Shown here one piece after another: positions 1-6,419 of a stretch of DNA of 11,082 nt. Origin of the DNA: an uncultured bacterium (GTDB lineage Bacteria; UBA4055); the NCBI GenBank assembly GCA_937873545.1, contig CALMWI010000277.1:1-11082 (forward strand). The letters run 5' to 3'. Both the position numbers and the translations under genes were made by a program. Position 1 is the first letter of the stretch, and each line of letters opens with the position of its first letter. The notes beneath the pieces were generated by a model that ran no database searches, was not told the DNA's origin, and saw nothing but the letters and a program-made list of their open reading frames with translations.

Positions 1-1
1 G

Positions 2-589
2 GTAAAAGATGCTACAAAAAACCTGAATGTAAATTATGTAGTACAGAATGAACAGCTGGGAACAGGACATGCGGTCATGCAGGCGGAAAAAGCTCTTGAG
101 GGCAAAACAGGGGATGTACTCATACTATGCGGAGATGTACCGTTATTAAAACCTGAAACGCTTATAAATTTAAGGAATTACCATGTAAGATCAGGATCGG
201 TTGCAACTGTTCTGACAACTGAGTTTGAAGATCCGTTCGGATACGGCAGGATTATTAAGGACAGTTCGGGGAATATAATAAGGATCGTCGAGCAGAAAGA
301 TGCCGGAGAAGAGGAAAAAAGAGTAAAAGAGATCAACTCTGGAGTTTATATAATCGACAAAAACGAGCTCTTTAATTCATTAAAGCACATTTCCTCTGAT
401 AACGCCAGCAGGGAGTATTATCTTACCGATGTAATAGGTATACTCTCCGGACAAAAGAAAAAGGTCGGAACATACCTTGTAAAAGACAACACCGAGATAC
501 AGGGTATAAATACTTTAGAACAACTGGCACAAGCGGAAAGTATAATGAATGCACGGATATTAAACAAAACCGGAGAGTTTCATGAATAA
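2..589 (+). CDS. glmU: GlmU-type N-acetylglucosamine-1-phosphate uridylyltransferase, single domain (5' end outside window)
   Basis: This is the C-terminal 195 residues of a nucleotidyltransferase that makes UDP-GlcNAc from GlcNAc-1-phosphate and UTP in the cytoplasm, the first committed supply step for peptidoglycan. Seen: QLGTGHAV at fragment residues 18-25 (uridine binding), LCGDVPLL at 42-49 with the Mg-binding Asp45, GYGRI, an EQKDA segment, EINSGVY, NASREYYLTD, and QGINTLEQLAQAE near the end carrying the second Mg-ligand Asn. All are hallmarks of the GlmU N-terminal domain. The protein stops right after the linker-helix region, so the left-handed beta-helix acetyltransferase half of full GlmU (about 450 residues) is absent. 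The whole protein should be about 250 residues. The reading frame enters at base 2 and the start lies upstream of the window. Its end overlaps the next gene by 8 bases. Another sugar nucleotidyltransferase specificity is possible but less likely. Confidence 0.88.
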   Translation, partial: VKDATKNLNVNYVVQNEQLGTGHAVMQAEKALEGKTGDVLILCGDVPLLKPETLINLRNYHVRSGSVATVLTTEFEDPFGYGRIIKDSSGNIIRIVEQKDAGEEEKRVKEINSGVYIIDKNELFNSLKHISSDNASREYYLTDVIGILSGQKKKVGTYLVKDNTEIQGINTLEQLAQAESIMNARILNKTGEFHE

Positions 590-1043
590 GCATATCATCT
601 TTATACTTGCCACAGTAACAATTCTATTCTCCCAGTTCAGAGGAACTGAGCTCCAGGCTGATCCACGGCTAAAGCTGCTATCAACTTCTCAGGGATCGGT
701 TTTTGACATGTCAAAAATTTCGGTATCGCATTCCCTGTCGATGAACTATACGAACGGAAGTTCCGGTTCTGCTATGATAAACGAATATGTGGCAGGAATA
801 GATTATAAGATATCCGATCCTCTTTCTCTCAGACTCAATCTGGGTATGTCATTCACTCCTTATTCATCCATAGGACCCGTAGAAGACAATAATACCGATG
901 TTTATATAAAATCAGCGACCCTTGATTACAGGCCTAATAATTCATTCAGAATGAGAGTCGATTTCAGAAATATTAAACCCTCTGATTACATGAGCGGTGA
1001 TCCTTTCAACAACCATTATAATTACTTAAACGACGAAGAGTAA
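582..1043 (+). CDS. Small secreted beta-rich envelope protein, function unknown
   Basis: The product is 153 residues and I do not recognise it as a named family. Residues 1-26 form a signal peptide: Lys3, a hydrophobic core of Ile/Leu/Phe/Val, and likely cleavage after LQA-26. The mature part (about 127 residues) has alternating polar/hydrophobic stretches typical of beta strands, for example around KISVSHSLSMNY, YVAGIDYKI, LSLRLNLGMSF and FRMRVDFRNI. This would fit a short outer-membrane-associated or periplasmic beta-sheet protein, but it is too short for a classical 8-strand porin to be certain. The start is supported by a GGAG at 572-575, six bases before the ATG, and overlaps the upstream glmU-like gene by 8 bases. 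The C-terminus is acidic (NDEE) and lacks a terminal aromatic residue expected of a BAM-recognised barrel. A role in envelope assembly is inferred from the neighbours only. Confidence 0.8.
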   Translation: MNKHIIFILATVTILFSQFRGTELQADPRLKLLSTSQGSVFDMSKISVSHSLSMNYTNGSSGSAMINEYVAGIDYKISDPLSLRLNLGMSFTPYSSIGPVEDNNTDVYIKSATLDYRPNNSFRMRVDFRNIKPSDYMSGDPFNNHYNYLNDEE

Positions 1044-1051
1044 TATTCTTT

Positions 1052-1594
1052 ATGGCGCGGATTTCCAAAAAAAAACCAAATACACCGGAACAAAAAACAC
1101 AAACGAACCTGCACCTGTGGATAATAATAGCCCTGCTGTCCGTTCAGACAATTTTTCTTTTTTATAAAAACAGGGATTTTATAAAAAACATCTTCAAACA
1201 GGATCCCAACAAGTATTATGAAGATGAGCTTGAAAAGAAAACATTAAATACGGATGAATCTTCAGAAAACACTCCAACTGTAAATATGGCAAATATCCGT
1301 ATAAGCATCCTGAATGGATGCGGATCTTCAGGAATCGCCACGGTCTGGAAAGAAAAACTGAGAAAAATGAATCTTGATGTAAGAGAAACAGGAAATACCG
1401 ATAAAAAATATGTGAAAACTGTTATTCTAAGCAGAATTGAAGATATGCGGTACGCAAATCAGCTGGCCCGTTCACTCGGAGTTGACAGTGAAAATGTTGT
1501 CATGCAGCTTAACAAAGATCTTGTTGACATAGACCTGACCATTATAATAGGCTCCGATCACAAAGAACTAGAAAAGAGAAAATCTGATGGCTGA
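1052..1594 (+). CDS. Membrane-anchored LytR C-terminal (LytR_C) domain protein
   Basis: The product is 180 residues. A lysine-rich cytoplasmic head (KKK at 6-8) is followed by one transmembrane helix at about 21-38, a polar linker at 39-80, and a LytR_C-like domain at about 81-169. The domain signature is visible as IRISILNGCGSSGIA (82-96), then a helix, LDVRETGN, and a VILSR strand followed by an ANQLARSLG helix. The domain should lie outside the cytoplasmic membrane. LytR_C is often fused to LytR-CpsA-Psr phosphotransferases that attach glycopolymers to peptidoglycan; here that catalytic domain is missing, so the protein is probably a binding or scaffolding module. It starts 8 bases after the previous stop with only a weak AAGAG upstream, suggesting reinitiation, and its last 8 bases overlap murL. 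The family call is by motif; the function is inference. Confidence 0.8.
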   Translation: MARISKKKPNTPEQKTQTNLHLWIIIALLSVQTIFLFYKNRDFIKNIFKQDPNKYYEDELEKKTLNTDESSENTPTVNMANIRISILNGCGSSGIATVWKEKLRKMNLDVRETGNTDKKYVKTVILSRIEDMRYANQLARSLGVDSENVVMQLNKDLVDIDLTIIIGSDHKELEKRKSDG

Positions 1595-2936
1595 TAAATT
1601 CACTGAACTGAGAAAAAATCATCCCGTTTTTATATATGACAGTTTTACAAAAACCTATTCCGAACGGTGCCTGACGCTTAAGTTTCGCTTCATACAGTCT
1701 GCCGATATCGTTTTCGAGCCTGTAATTGTTTACAATGACTGCCTTATTTCTCAAGCTGAGCTTGATACCATAGATTCTGCAGTTTTTAATCTTGGGATGA
1801 TAGAACTCATAAGTTACTATAAAGCCTGTTGCTCCCCTACTATAATAATTAAATGCGGTCTGCTAAATGATAACCAGATCAAATTCTGGAAAAACATATA
1901 TTTCAACGGGCTTGGTGAATTCCTGTACAAAAACAAAATAGAAACAACAGAGGATGATCTTTTTGAGATACATTGCGAAAACCAGAACATTTATCCTCTT
2001 TCAGAAATTAACCTTAACGATGAATGTTTAATCCCTGTCGGCGGTGGAAAAGATTCAATTGTCAGCCTTGAAATACTTTCCGATATGAATTGCCTTCCTC
2101 TGATCATGAATCCGAAAAGATCGCAGACAGATACGGTTTCGGTCTCAGGATATAAATCGTTTTTTCATATTGAAAGATCTATTGACGGACTTCTGCTAGA
2201 ATTGAACGGTAAAGGTTATTTGAACGGTCATACTCCTTTTTCAGCACTACTTGCTTTTGTATCAGCTCTCTGTGCTTTAGTTACCCGGAAAAAAAACATT
2301 GTGCTGTCAAATGAAAACAGCGCAAGTGTCGGAAACGCTTTTTTTTCAGGTATTGAAGTTAATCATCAGTACTCTAAGTCATATGAAGCAGAAAAAGCCT
2401 TGCATGATTACATTGAGGGATTCATTCATAAAGATATTAATTATTTCAGCTTTCTGCGGCCTGTAAACGAATTAAAGATCGCGCAGATGTTCTCAAACTA
2501 TAAAAAGCATTTCACATCATTCAGAAGCTGCAATACCGGAAGCAAAACAAATACATGGTGCAACAATTGCCCCAAGTGCCTTTTTACATATATAATACTA
2601 TCCCCTTTTCTGCCACACGATGATATGATAAGTATATTTGGAGAAGATCTTTTCAGGAACCGGAATCTAGAAAGAACTTTCTTAGAGCTTACAGGCATGA
2701 TCGGAGTGAAGCCTTTCGAATGCGTTGGTACGAAAGAGGAAGTTAATTCCGCGCTGGCAAAAACTGTCTCAATGTATAAAAACAATGACCTTCCTTATTT
2801 ATTAAATATTTTCAAAGAGAAAAACAGAAACAAAATGAACTTTTATCTCGATCAGTTCGAAGTTATATTAAACGAATTCAATGATGAGAACCTTCTGCCC
2901 GAAAAATTTAAAAACATACTGATAAAGAGCTTATGA
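1587..2936 (+). CDS. murL: MurL: UDP-MurNAc-L-Ala-L-Glu epimerase
   Basis: The product is 449 residues and cytoplasmic. MurL, characterised in Xanthomonas oryzae, uses ATP and Mg to invert the terminal L-Glu of UDP-MurNAc-L-Ala-L-Glu, giving the D-Glu form normally made via MurI and MurD. Recognition rests on a chain of family-specific motifs: LISYYKA (74-80), NGLGEF (107-112), a PP-loop-like GGGKDS (152-157) for the nucleotide, LNGHTPFSALLAF (212-224), SNENSASVGN (241-250), VNHQYSKSYE (258-267), FSFLRPVNE (287-295), and a cysteine group C315, C325, C328, C331 in CNTG...WCNNCPKC followed by IILSPFL. All match my memory of the Xanthomonas protein closely, and length is normal. The ATG overlaps the preceding gene by 8 bases, and the stop shares ATGA with murD2. 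That adjacency to the dedicated ligase strongly supports the call. Confidence 0.93.
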   Translation: MADKFTELRKNHPVFIYDSFTKTYSERCLTLKFRFIQSADIVFEPVIVYNDCLISQAELDTIDSAVFNLGMIELISYYKACCSPTIIIKCGLLNDNQIKFWKNIYFNGLGEFLYKNKIETTEDDLFEIHCENQNIYPLSEINLNDECLIPVGGGKDSIVSLEILSDMNCLPLIMNPKRSQTDTVSVSGYKSFFHIERSIDGLLLELNGKGYLNGHTPFSALLAFVSALCALVTRKKNIVLSNENSASVGNAFFSGIEVNHQYSKSYEAEKALHDYIEGFIHKDINYFSFLRPVNELKIAQMFSNYKKHFTSFRSCNTGSKTNTWCNNCPKCLFTYIILSPFLPHDDMISIFGEDLFRNRNLERTFLELTGMIGVKPFECVGTKEEVNSALAKTVSMYKNNDLPYLLNIFKEKNRNKMNFYLDQFEVILNEFNDENLLPEKFKNILIKSL

Positions 2937-4324
2937 CTATTAAAGAAAGATTTGGTAAATATTTTAGCGGAAAAAGCATACTGATAATGGGGTTCGGCAC
3001 TGAAGGCAGATCAACTCTGGATTTTCTGAATAAATATTTTCAAGACTGCAGAATTACTATTTACGACAAAAATGTACTCAGACTCGGAAAAGATATCCGA
3101 TTCATAACTGGGGAAATCGACTACATATATGATAAATTCGATCTTATAATAAAAAGCCCCGGAATTCCGCTTACTGACGACTTTGTTCAAAGATACAAAA
3201 CATTTATTTCATCGCAGACAGATATTTTTTTAAGGGAATTTCATGCCCAGACGATAGGGATCACTGGTACAAAAGGCAAAAGCACCACCGTATCTCTGCT
3301 TCATTCTATCCTCACAGACTGCGGTAAGAACTCGATCCTTGCAGGTAATATCGGTGTGCCTGTCTTTGATATCATACCTGAAATAGGCGATTCCAGTATA
3401 ATCGTGCTTGAACTTTCTTCGCATCAGCTTCAGTTTATAAAAAAAGCGCCTCATATTTCTGCCATACTGAACGTCTATCCTGAGCATCTGGATTTCTACA
3501 AAAATTTTATAGAATACCGTTCAGCCAAGATGAATATTATTAAAATGCAGGATGAGAACGACCGAATAATTTTTCCTGTAAAAGAATTCGAAGGCCTTGA
3601 AAAAAAATCTGCGAGTTTTCCCTATGAGATAATAATAGACGGAGATGTAGCGATCGTGTATTACTGTGACAACAGCATCCAGCTCTCTCTTAAATGCATC
3701 GAATTGAAGGGAAGCCATAATTTGTATAATATCGGTGCGGCTCTAATAGCTTCACAGCTTGCAGGATGCGATATTAAGGATTCCGTAAGGTCTGTTTACC
3801 AGTTTAAAGGACTTGAACACAGGCTTGAGTTTTTCGGAAATTACGCAGGGATTGATTTCTACAATGATTCAATTTCTACAATCCCTCAGGCCACAGTAGC
3901 AGCTATAAAAGCTTTTGACAATTCTGTCGGCTCTTTAATACTCGGAGGACATTTCAGAGGAGAGGAGATAACTTGGAATATACTCACGGATGAACTCAAA
4001 AAATCCTCGGTCGATAACATATTCTTTCTGCCGGATACAGGCAGATTAATGTATGACGATTTTATTAAATCCGGATTTAAAGAATTTATGGGTAACGGAA
4101 GCTCGGTGATTGTGTGGAACGATAAACAGACAAGATGTTTTTTTTGCGGAAATCTTGACGAAGTGATCGCATTGGTATTTAAATATACACGCGCAGGATC
4201 TGTCTGTCTTCTCTCACCTGCTTCGTCAAGCTATAATATGTTCAAAAACTTTGAAGAAAGGGGTGGATATTTTAAAGAAAAAGTTAAGAATTATGCAGTT
4301 GGAGACTCTGATGATCAAATATGA
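2933..4324 (+). CDS. murD2: MurD2: UDP-N-acetylmuramoyl-L-alanine--L-glutamate ligase
   Basis: The product is 463 residues, a cytoplasmic Mur ligase that adds L-Glu (rather than D-Glu) to UDP-MurNAc-L-Ala using ATP. Seen: N-terminal Rossmann loop GFGTEGRS (20-27); ATP loop GITGTKGKST (109-118, Lys116); LELSSHQL (159-166); VYPEHLD (181-187); Lys199 in SAKMNII at the position of the carbamylated lysine of MurD; SHNLYN (261-266); GLEHRLEF (293-300); NDSISTIPQA (311-320); LILGGHFRGEE (335-345); LLSPASSSYNMF (426-437); and FEERG (440-444). Canonical MurD has NDSKAT and a GG-x-x-KG motif in the C-terminal glutamate-binding domain. The SIST and HFRG variants, with the four-base overlap with murL, indicate the L-Glu-specific MurD2 type. 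A plain D-Glu MurD is the alternative and would be settled by phylogeny or assay. Confidence 0.9.
   Translation: MTIKERFGKYFSGKSILIMGFGTEGRSTLDFLNKYFQDCRITIYDKNVLRLGKDIRFITGEIDYIYDKFDLIIKSPGIPLTDDFVQRYKTFISSQTDIFLREFHAQTIGITGTKGKSTTVSLLHSILTDCGKNSILAGNIGVPVFDIIPEIGDSSIIVLELSSHQLQFIKKAPHISAILNVYPEHLDFYKNFIEYRSAKMNIIKMQDENDRIIFPVKEFEGLEKKSASFPYEIIIDGDVAIVYYCDNSIQLSLKCIELKGSHNLYNIGAALIASQLAGCDIKDSVRSVYQFKGLEHRLEFFGNYAGIDFYNDSISTIPQATVAAIKAFDNSVGSLILGGHFRGEEITWNILTDELKKSSVDNIFFLPDTGRLMYDDFIKSGFKEFMGNGSSVIVWNDKQTRCFFCGNLDEVIALVFKYTRAGSVCLLSPASSSYNMFKNFEERGGYFKEKVKNYAVGDSDDQI
4301..4304 (+). promoter_or_regulatory. Ribosome binding site that selects the start of the M48 gene
   Basis: GGAG lies six bases before the ATG at 4311, inside the murD2 coding region. 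In-frame upstream alternatives (TTG 4251, GTG 4263, ATG 4293) would overlap murD2 by 32-74 bases and lack as good a spacing. Confidence 0.6.
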
Positions 4325-5567
4325 CCATATAAGACTTGACCTCGAGAAAAAATTCGGAGACGAGATCAACAGATTGATACATGGCAATATAATACTTAAA
4401 TTACTAATCGATGCCAGGGTGATCAACGCAGCCGACAGCTACTCAAAAATTCTTGACAGCTATAATTTTAAGATAACAAAAGAAATGACCCCTAAATTAT
4501 ACGACCTCTGTCATGAAGTTAAAGATACTCTTCAATTCTCCGACAGTATTGATTTTTTTATTGTGAATTCTCCTGAAATGAACGCTTTCGCAATTCCAAG
4601 CAACTATAAAGAATACCCGCACAGGATAGCTCTGAATTCTACTATAATAGATAAAATGGATGATGATGAACTCAGATTCGTCATCGGACATGAAATAGGT
4701 CATCTGGTAACAAAGACCTACAAAATAAGCCAGATGATGCGGTTTTTGTTCCAGAATAAAGAACCGAGCCTTCTGTTAAGACAGAAATTCATGTTCTGGG
4801 AAAAGCTTTGCGAATTGTCTTCGGACAGATTCGGCCTATTAGCCAACAGAAATATAGAAAAAGCGATATCAAGCTTCTTTAAGTTAATTTCCGGTCTTCC
4901 GAAAAATGTTATAGCTTTTGATCTTGATGAATTTATCCGGCAGAACAAACTTAACCTGGAGACTCACATCAATGAGATTTCTGCACAAAGTATTTCACAC
5001 CCGATTCCGTCTCTAAGAGTAATATCTTTAGACATTTTCAGCAGGTCAGAGGTTTACCTCAAAGCTGTAAAAAGCCAAAAAACATACCCCGATAAAAAGC
5101 TCAGTAAAAATATGGCTGAAATTCTTGAAAGATTCTTCTTTATGGGTAACGAAACCGATGTACATCGAATGAGGTTTATAGCTTCTTCCGGACTTATTAT
5201 GTCTCAGATTGATAAAGAAATGACCAAGGACGAGTTCAGCGCTATCATAGATACTCTTGCAAATTACCTTCTTTTCCCTAAACAGTTTCTGGACGAGATG
5301 ATCGGCAGCCAAAAAGTGAATGATATCTTTAATGATTCTATCAGCAACCTTTTAGATCCGAAGAAGAACCGCGGCTCGATAGAGCAGGAAGCCGACATGA
5401 TGTTCAGTTACCTTATTGATATCGCGCTGTCGGATAATGATATAACTCAGGCTGAGATCGATTTTCTTAACAGGATAGGAACTGAACTCTTTGGATTTAC
5501 GAAAGAAAAAATATCATATATGACTGCCGAAGTAATCGCGAACAATTTTCAGCCATCCGGAATCTGA
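4311..5567 (+). CDS. Soluble M48-family zinc metallopeptidase with TerB-like C-terminal region
   Basis: With the ATG at 4311 the product is 418 residues. It has no signal peptide and no clear transmembrane helix, so it should be cytoplasmic. The metallopeptidase core shows the strand NSPEMNAFAIP, then ALNSTIIDKMDDDELRFVIG leading into HEIGH (127-131, two zinc His and the catalytic Glu). ELSSDRFG follows, with Glu168 as probable third zinc ligand and Asp172 nearby, the M48 arrangement. Residues about 350-418 (acidic, helical, with DIALSDNDITQAEIDFL) resemble TerB-like domains, a weak match made by eye. Canonical M48 enzymes such as HtpX are membrane proteins; this soluble form is different. 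It overlaps murD2 by 14 bases and ends the operon, so a role in turnover of an envelope-pathway protein is a reasonable guess but no more than that. Confidence 0.8.
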   Translation: MIKYDHIRLDLEKKFGDEINRLIHGNIILKLLIDARVINAADSYSKILDSYNFKITKEMTPKLYDLCHEVKDTLQFSDSIDFFIVNSPEMNAFAIPSNYKEYPHRIALNSTIIDKMDDDELRFVIGHEIGHLVTKTYKISQMMRFLFQNKEPSLLLRQKFMFWEKLCELSSDRFGLLANRNIEKAISSFFKLISGLPKNVIAFDLDEFIRQNKLNLETHINEISAQSISHPIPSLRVISLDIFSRSEVYLKAVKSQKTYPDKKLSKNMAEILERFFFMGNETDVHRMRFIASSGLIMSQIDKEMTKDEFSAIIDTLANYLLFPKQFLDEMIGSQKVNDIFNDSISNLLDPKKNRGSIEQEADMMFSYLIDIALSDNDITQAEIDFLNRIGTELFGFTKEKISYMTAEVIANNFQPSGI

Positions 5568-5568
5568 T

Positions 5569-6015
5569 CTATCTGCGGATATATACCTTGCACCCTATCT
5601 TTACATGATCGAACAATTCGATAATATCCCTGTTTTTCATTCTTATACAGCCTGCAGATGCTTTTTTTCCGATATTTTTTTCGTCATTCGTACCGTGTAT
5701 ATATATATATCTTTTGTAAGTATTTGCATTCCTGACCTGCAGCCCTTTTAATCTAAGTATCCGGGAGGTGATAAGATCTTTATCTTCCCCATCGATTACC
5801 GCAGTTTTTTCTGTTTTAACCCTGTTCCTGAATATCGTTCCCAATCCAGCTCCTTTACCTATCTTTTCACAAACTTCATGCATCCCCAAAGGAGTTTTAT
5901 TGCTTCCTTCTTCGAAACCTTCACCGTGTTTAGATGTTGATACCGGAAATATCAATCTAATATTTCTATTTTTGAAAACCATTTGCTGTTCAGTAATTGA
6001 TATATCGATCATCAT
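5569..6015 (-). CDS. YkuD-fold L,D-transpeptidase without export signal
   Basis: The product is 148 residues from the ATG at 6015; a TTG at 6024 that overlaps the upstream stop is an alternative start. The YkuD catalytic signature is complete: HGTN with His107, then SAGCIRM with Ser120, Gly122, nucleophile Cys123 and Arg125. Earlier family landmarks are FPVSTSKHGEG, KTPLGMHEVCEKIG and LITSRILRL. In the family, such enzymes form 3-3 peptidoglycan cross-links, attach lipoproteins, or act as carboxypeptidases, normally in the periplasm. Here the N-terminus (MMIDISITEQQ) is the first strand of the domain, leaving no signal peptide or membrane anchor, and no binding module. Short family members of this shape are known to me but their location is unclear. 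Ala replaces the common His in S-H-G-C. It follows the coiled-coil gene by 5 bases and converges on the envelope operon. Confidence 0.85.
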   Translation of the reverse strand: MMIDISITEQQMVFKNRNIRLIFPVSTSKHGEGFEEGSNKTPLGMHEVCEKIGKGAGLGTIFRNRVKTEKTAVIDGEDKDLITSRILRLKGLQVRNANTYKRYIYIHGTNDEKNIGKKASAGCIRMKNRDIIELFDHVKIGCKVYIRR

Positions 6016-6020
6016 AATTC

Positions 6021-6356
6021 TCAACCGATGTCGAGTTCATCGTTAATCTCTGCAATAGTTTCAAACTCTTCCTGAAGCTCTTCAAGGATCTCAATTGCCT
6101 CTTCAACCATTATTCTGTTCTTTTTCAGTGCCTCGATCTCACTATTTATTTCTTTCTCATCTCCTTCGCCGTCATCTAGATCGTCCTGAAGTTCTTCGAG
6201 CCTTTCGTCTATCTCTTCGAGCTCTTCATCGCAGTCAAAATTCATATCCTCGAATGTTTCGTACAATTCATTGATCTTAGCTATGTCTTTTTCCAGCCCG
6301 GTCTTAATTGCTTTTACTTCAGAAAGAAGGTTTTTCAATTTTTCGAAATCGTTCAT
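6021..6356 (-). CDS. Acidic coiled-coil protein, function unknown
   Basis: The product is 111 residues, not recognised as a known family. It is almost wholly helical by composition, very rich in Glu and Asp, with heptad-like hydrophobic spacing in two segments: about 1-38 (FEKLKNLLSEVKAIK) and 44-106 (ELEEIDERLEELQ, then IEALKKN to FETIAEI). They are separated by an acidic, glycine-containing turn at about 59-66 (DDLDDGEG). This suggests an antiparallel hairpin of two coiled-coil arms. No signal peptide is present. The ATG has GGGAG/ACGGA just upstream. It is the first gene after a promoter-like sequence and is coupled to the L,D-transpeptidase gene, so a partner or regulator role for that enzyme is possible but only inferred. 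Confidence 0.75.
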   Translation of the reverse strand: MNDFEKLKNLLSEVKAIKTGLEKDIAKINELYETFEDMNFDCDEELEEIDERLEELQDDLDDGEGDEKEINSEIEALKKNRIMVEEAIEILEELQEEFETIAEINDELDIG

Positions 6357-6378
6357 TTCCGTCTCCCGTTTATTTACA

Positions 6379-6408
6379 GAAATATAACTCCTGATTACCG
6401 ATTTTCAA
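6379..6408 (-). promoter_or_regulatory. Promoter-like sequence for the coiled-coil/L,D-transpeptidase pair
   Basis: On the minus strand TTGAAA (6408-6403) and TATATT (6386-6381) are 16 bases apart, each five of six to the sigma-70 consensus. Predicted transcription would start about 15-20 bases before the ATG at 6356. The TATATTTC extension also appears upstream of the flavodoxin gene. Confidence 0.45.
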
Positions 6409-6419
6409 TTAAAATAATT

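Noticed and set aside
4251..4310. Longer N-terminus for the metallopeptidase from TTG 4251
   Set aside because: It would overlap murD2 by 74 bases; the ATG at 4311 has a well-placed GGAG and a normal overlap.
2933..4324. Reading MurD2 as MurC, Mpl or FolC
   Set aside because: The ELSSHQL, YPEHLD and SPASSS-FEERG motifs belong to the MurD group, and the partner is murL.
5699..5711. Short TA-alternating run
   Set aside because: It lies inside the transpeptidase gene and simply encodes alternating Tyr and Ile before the catalytic His; no repeat array.
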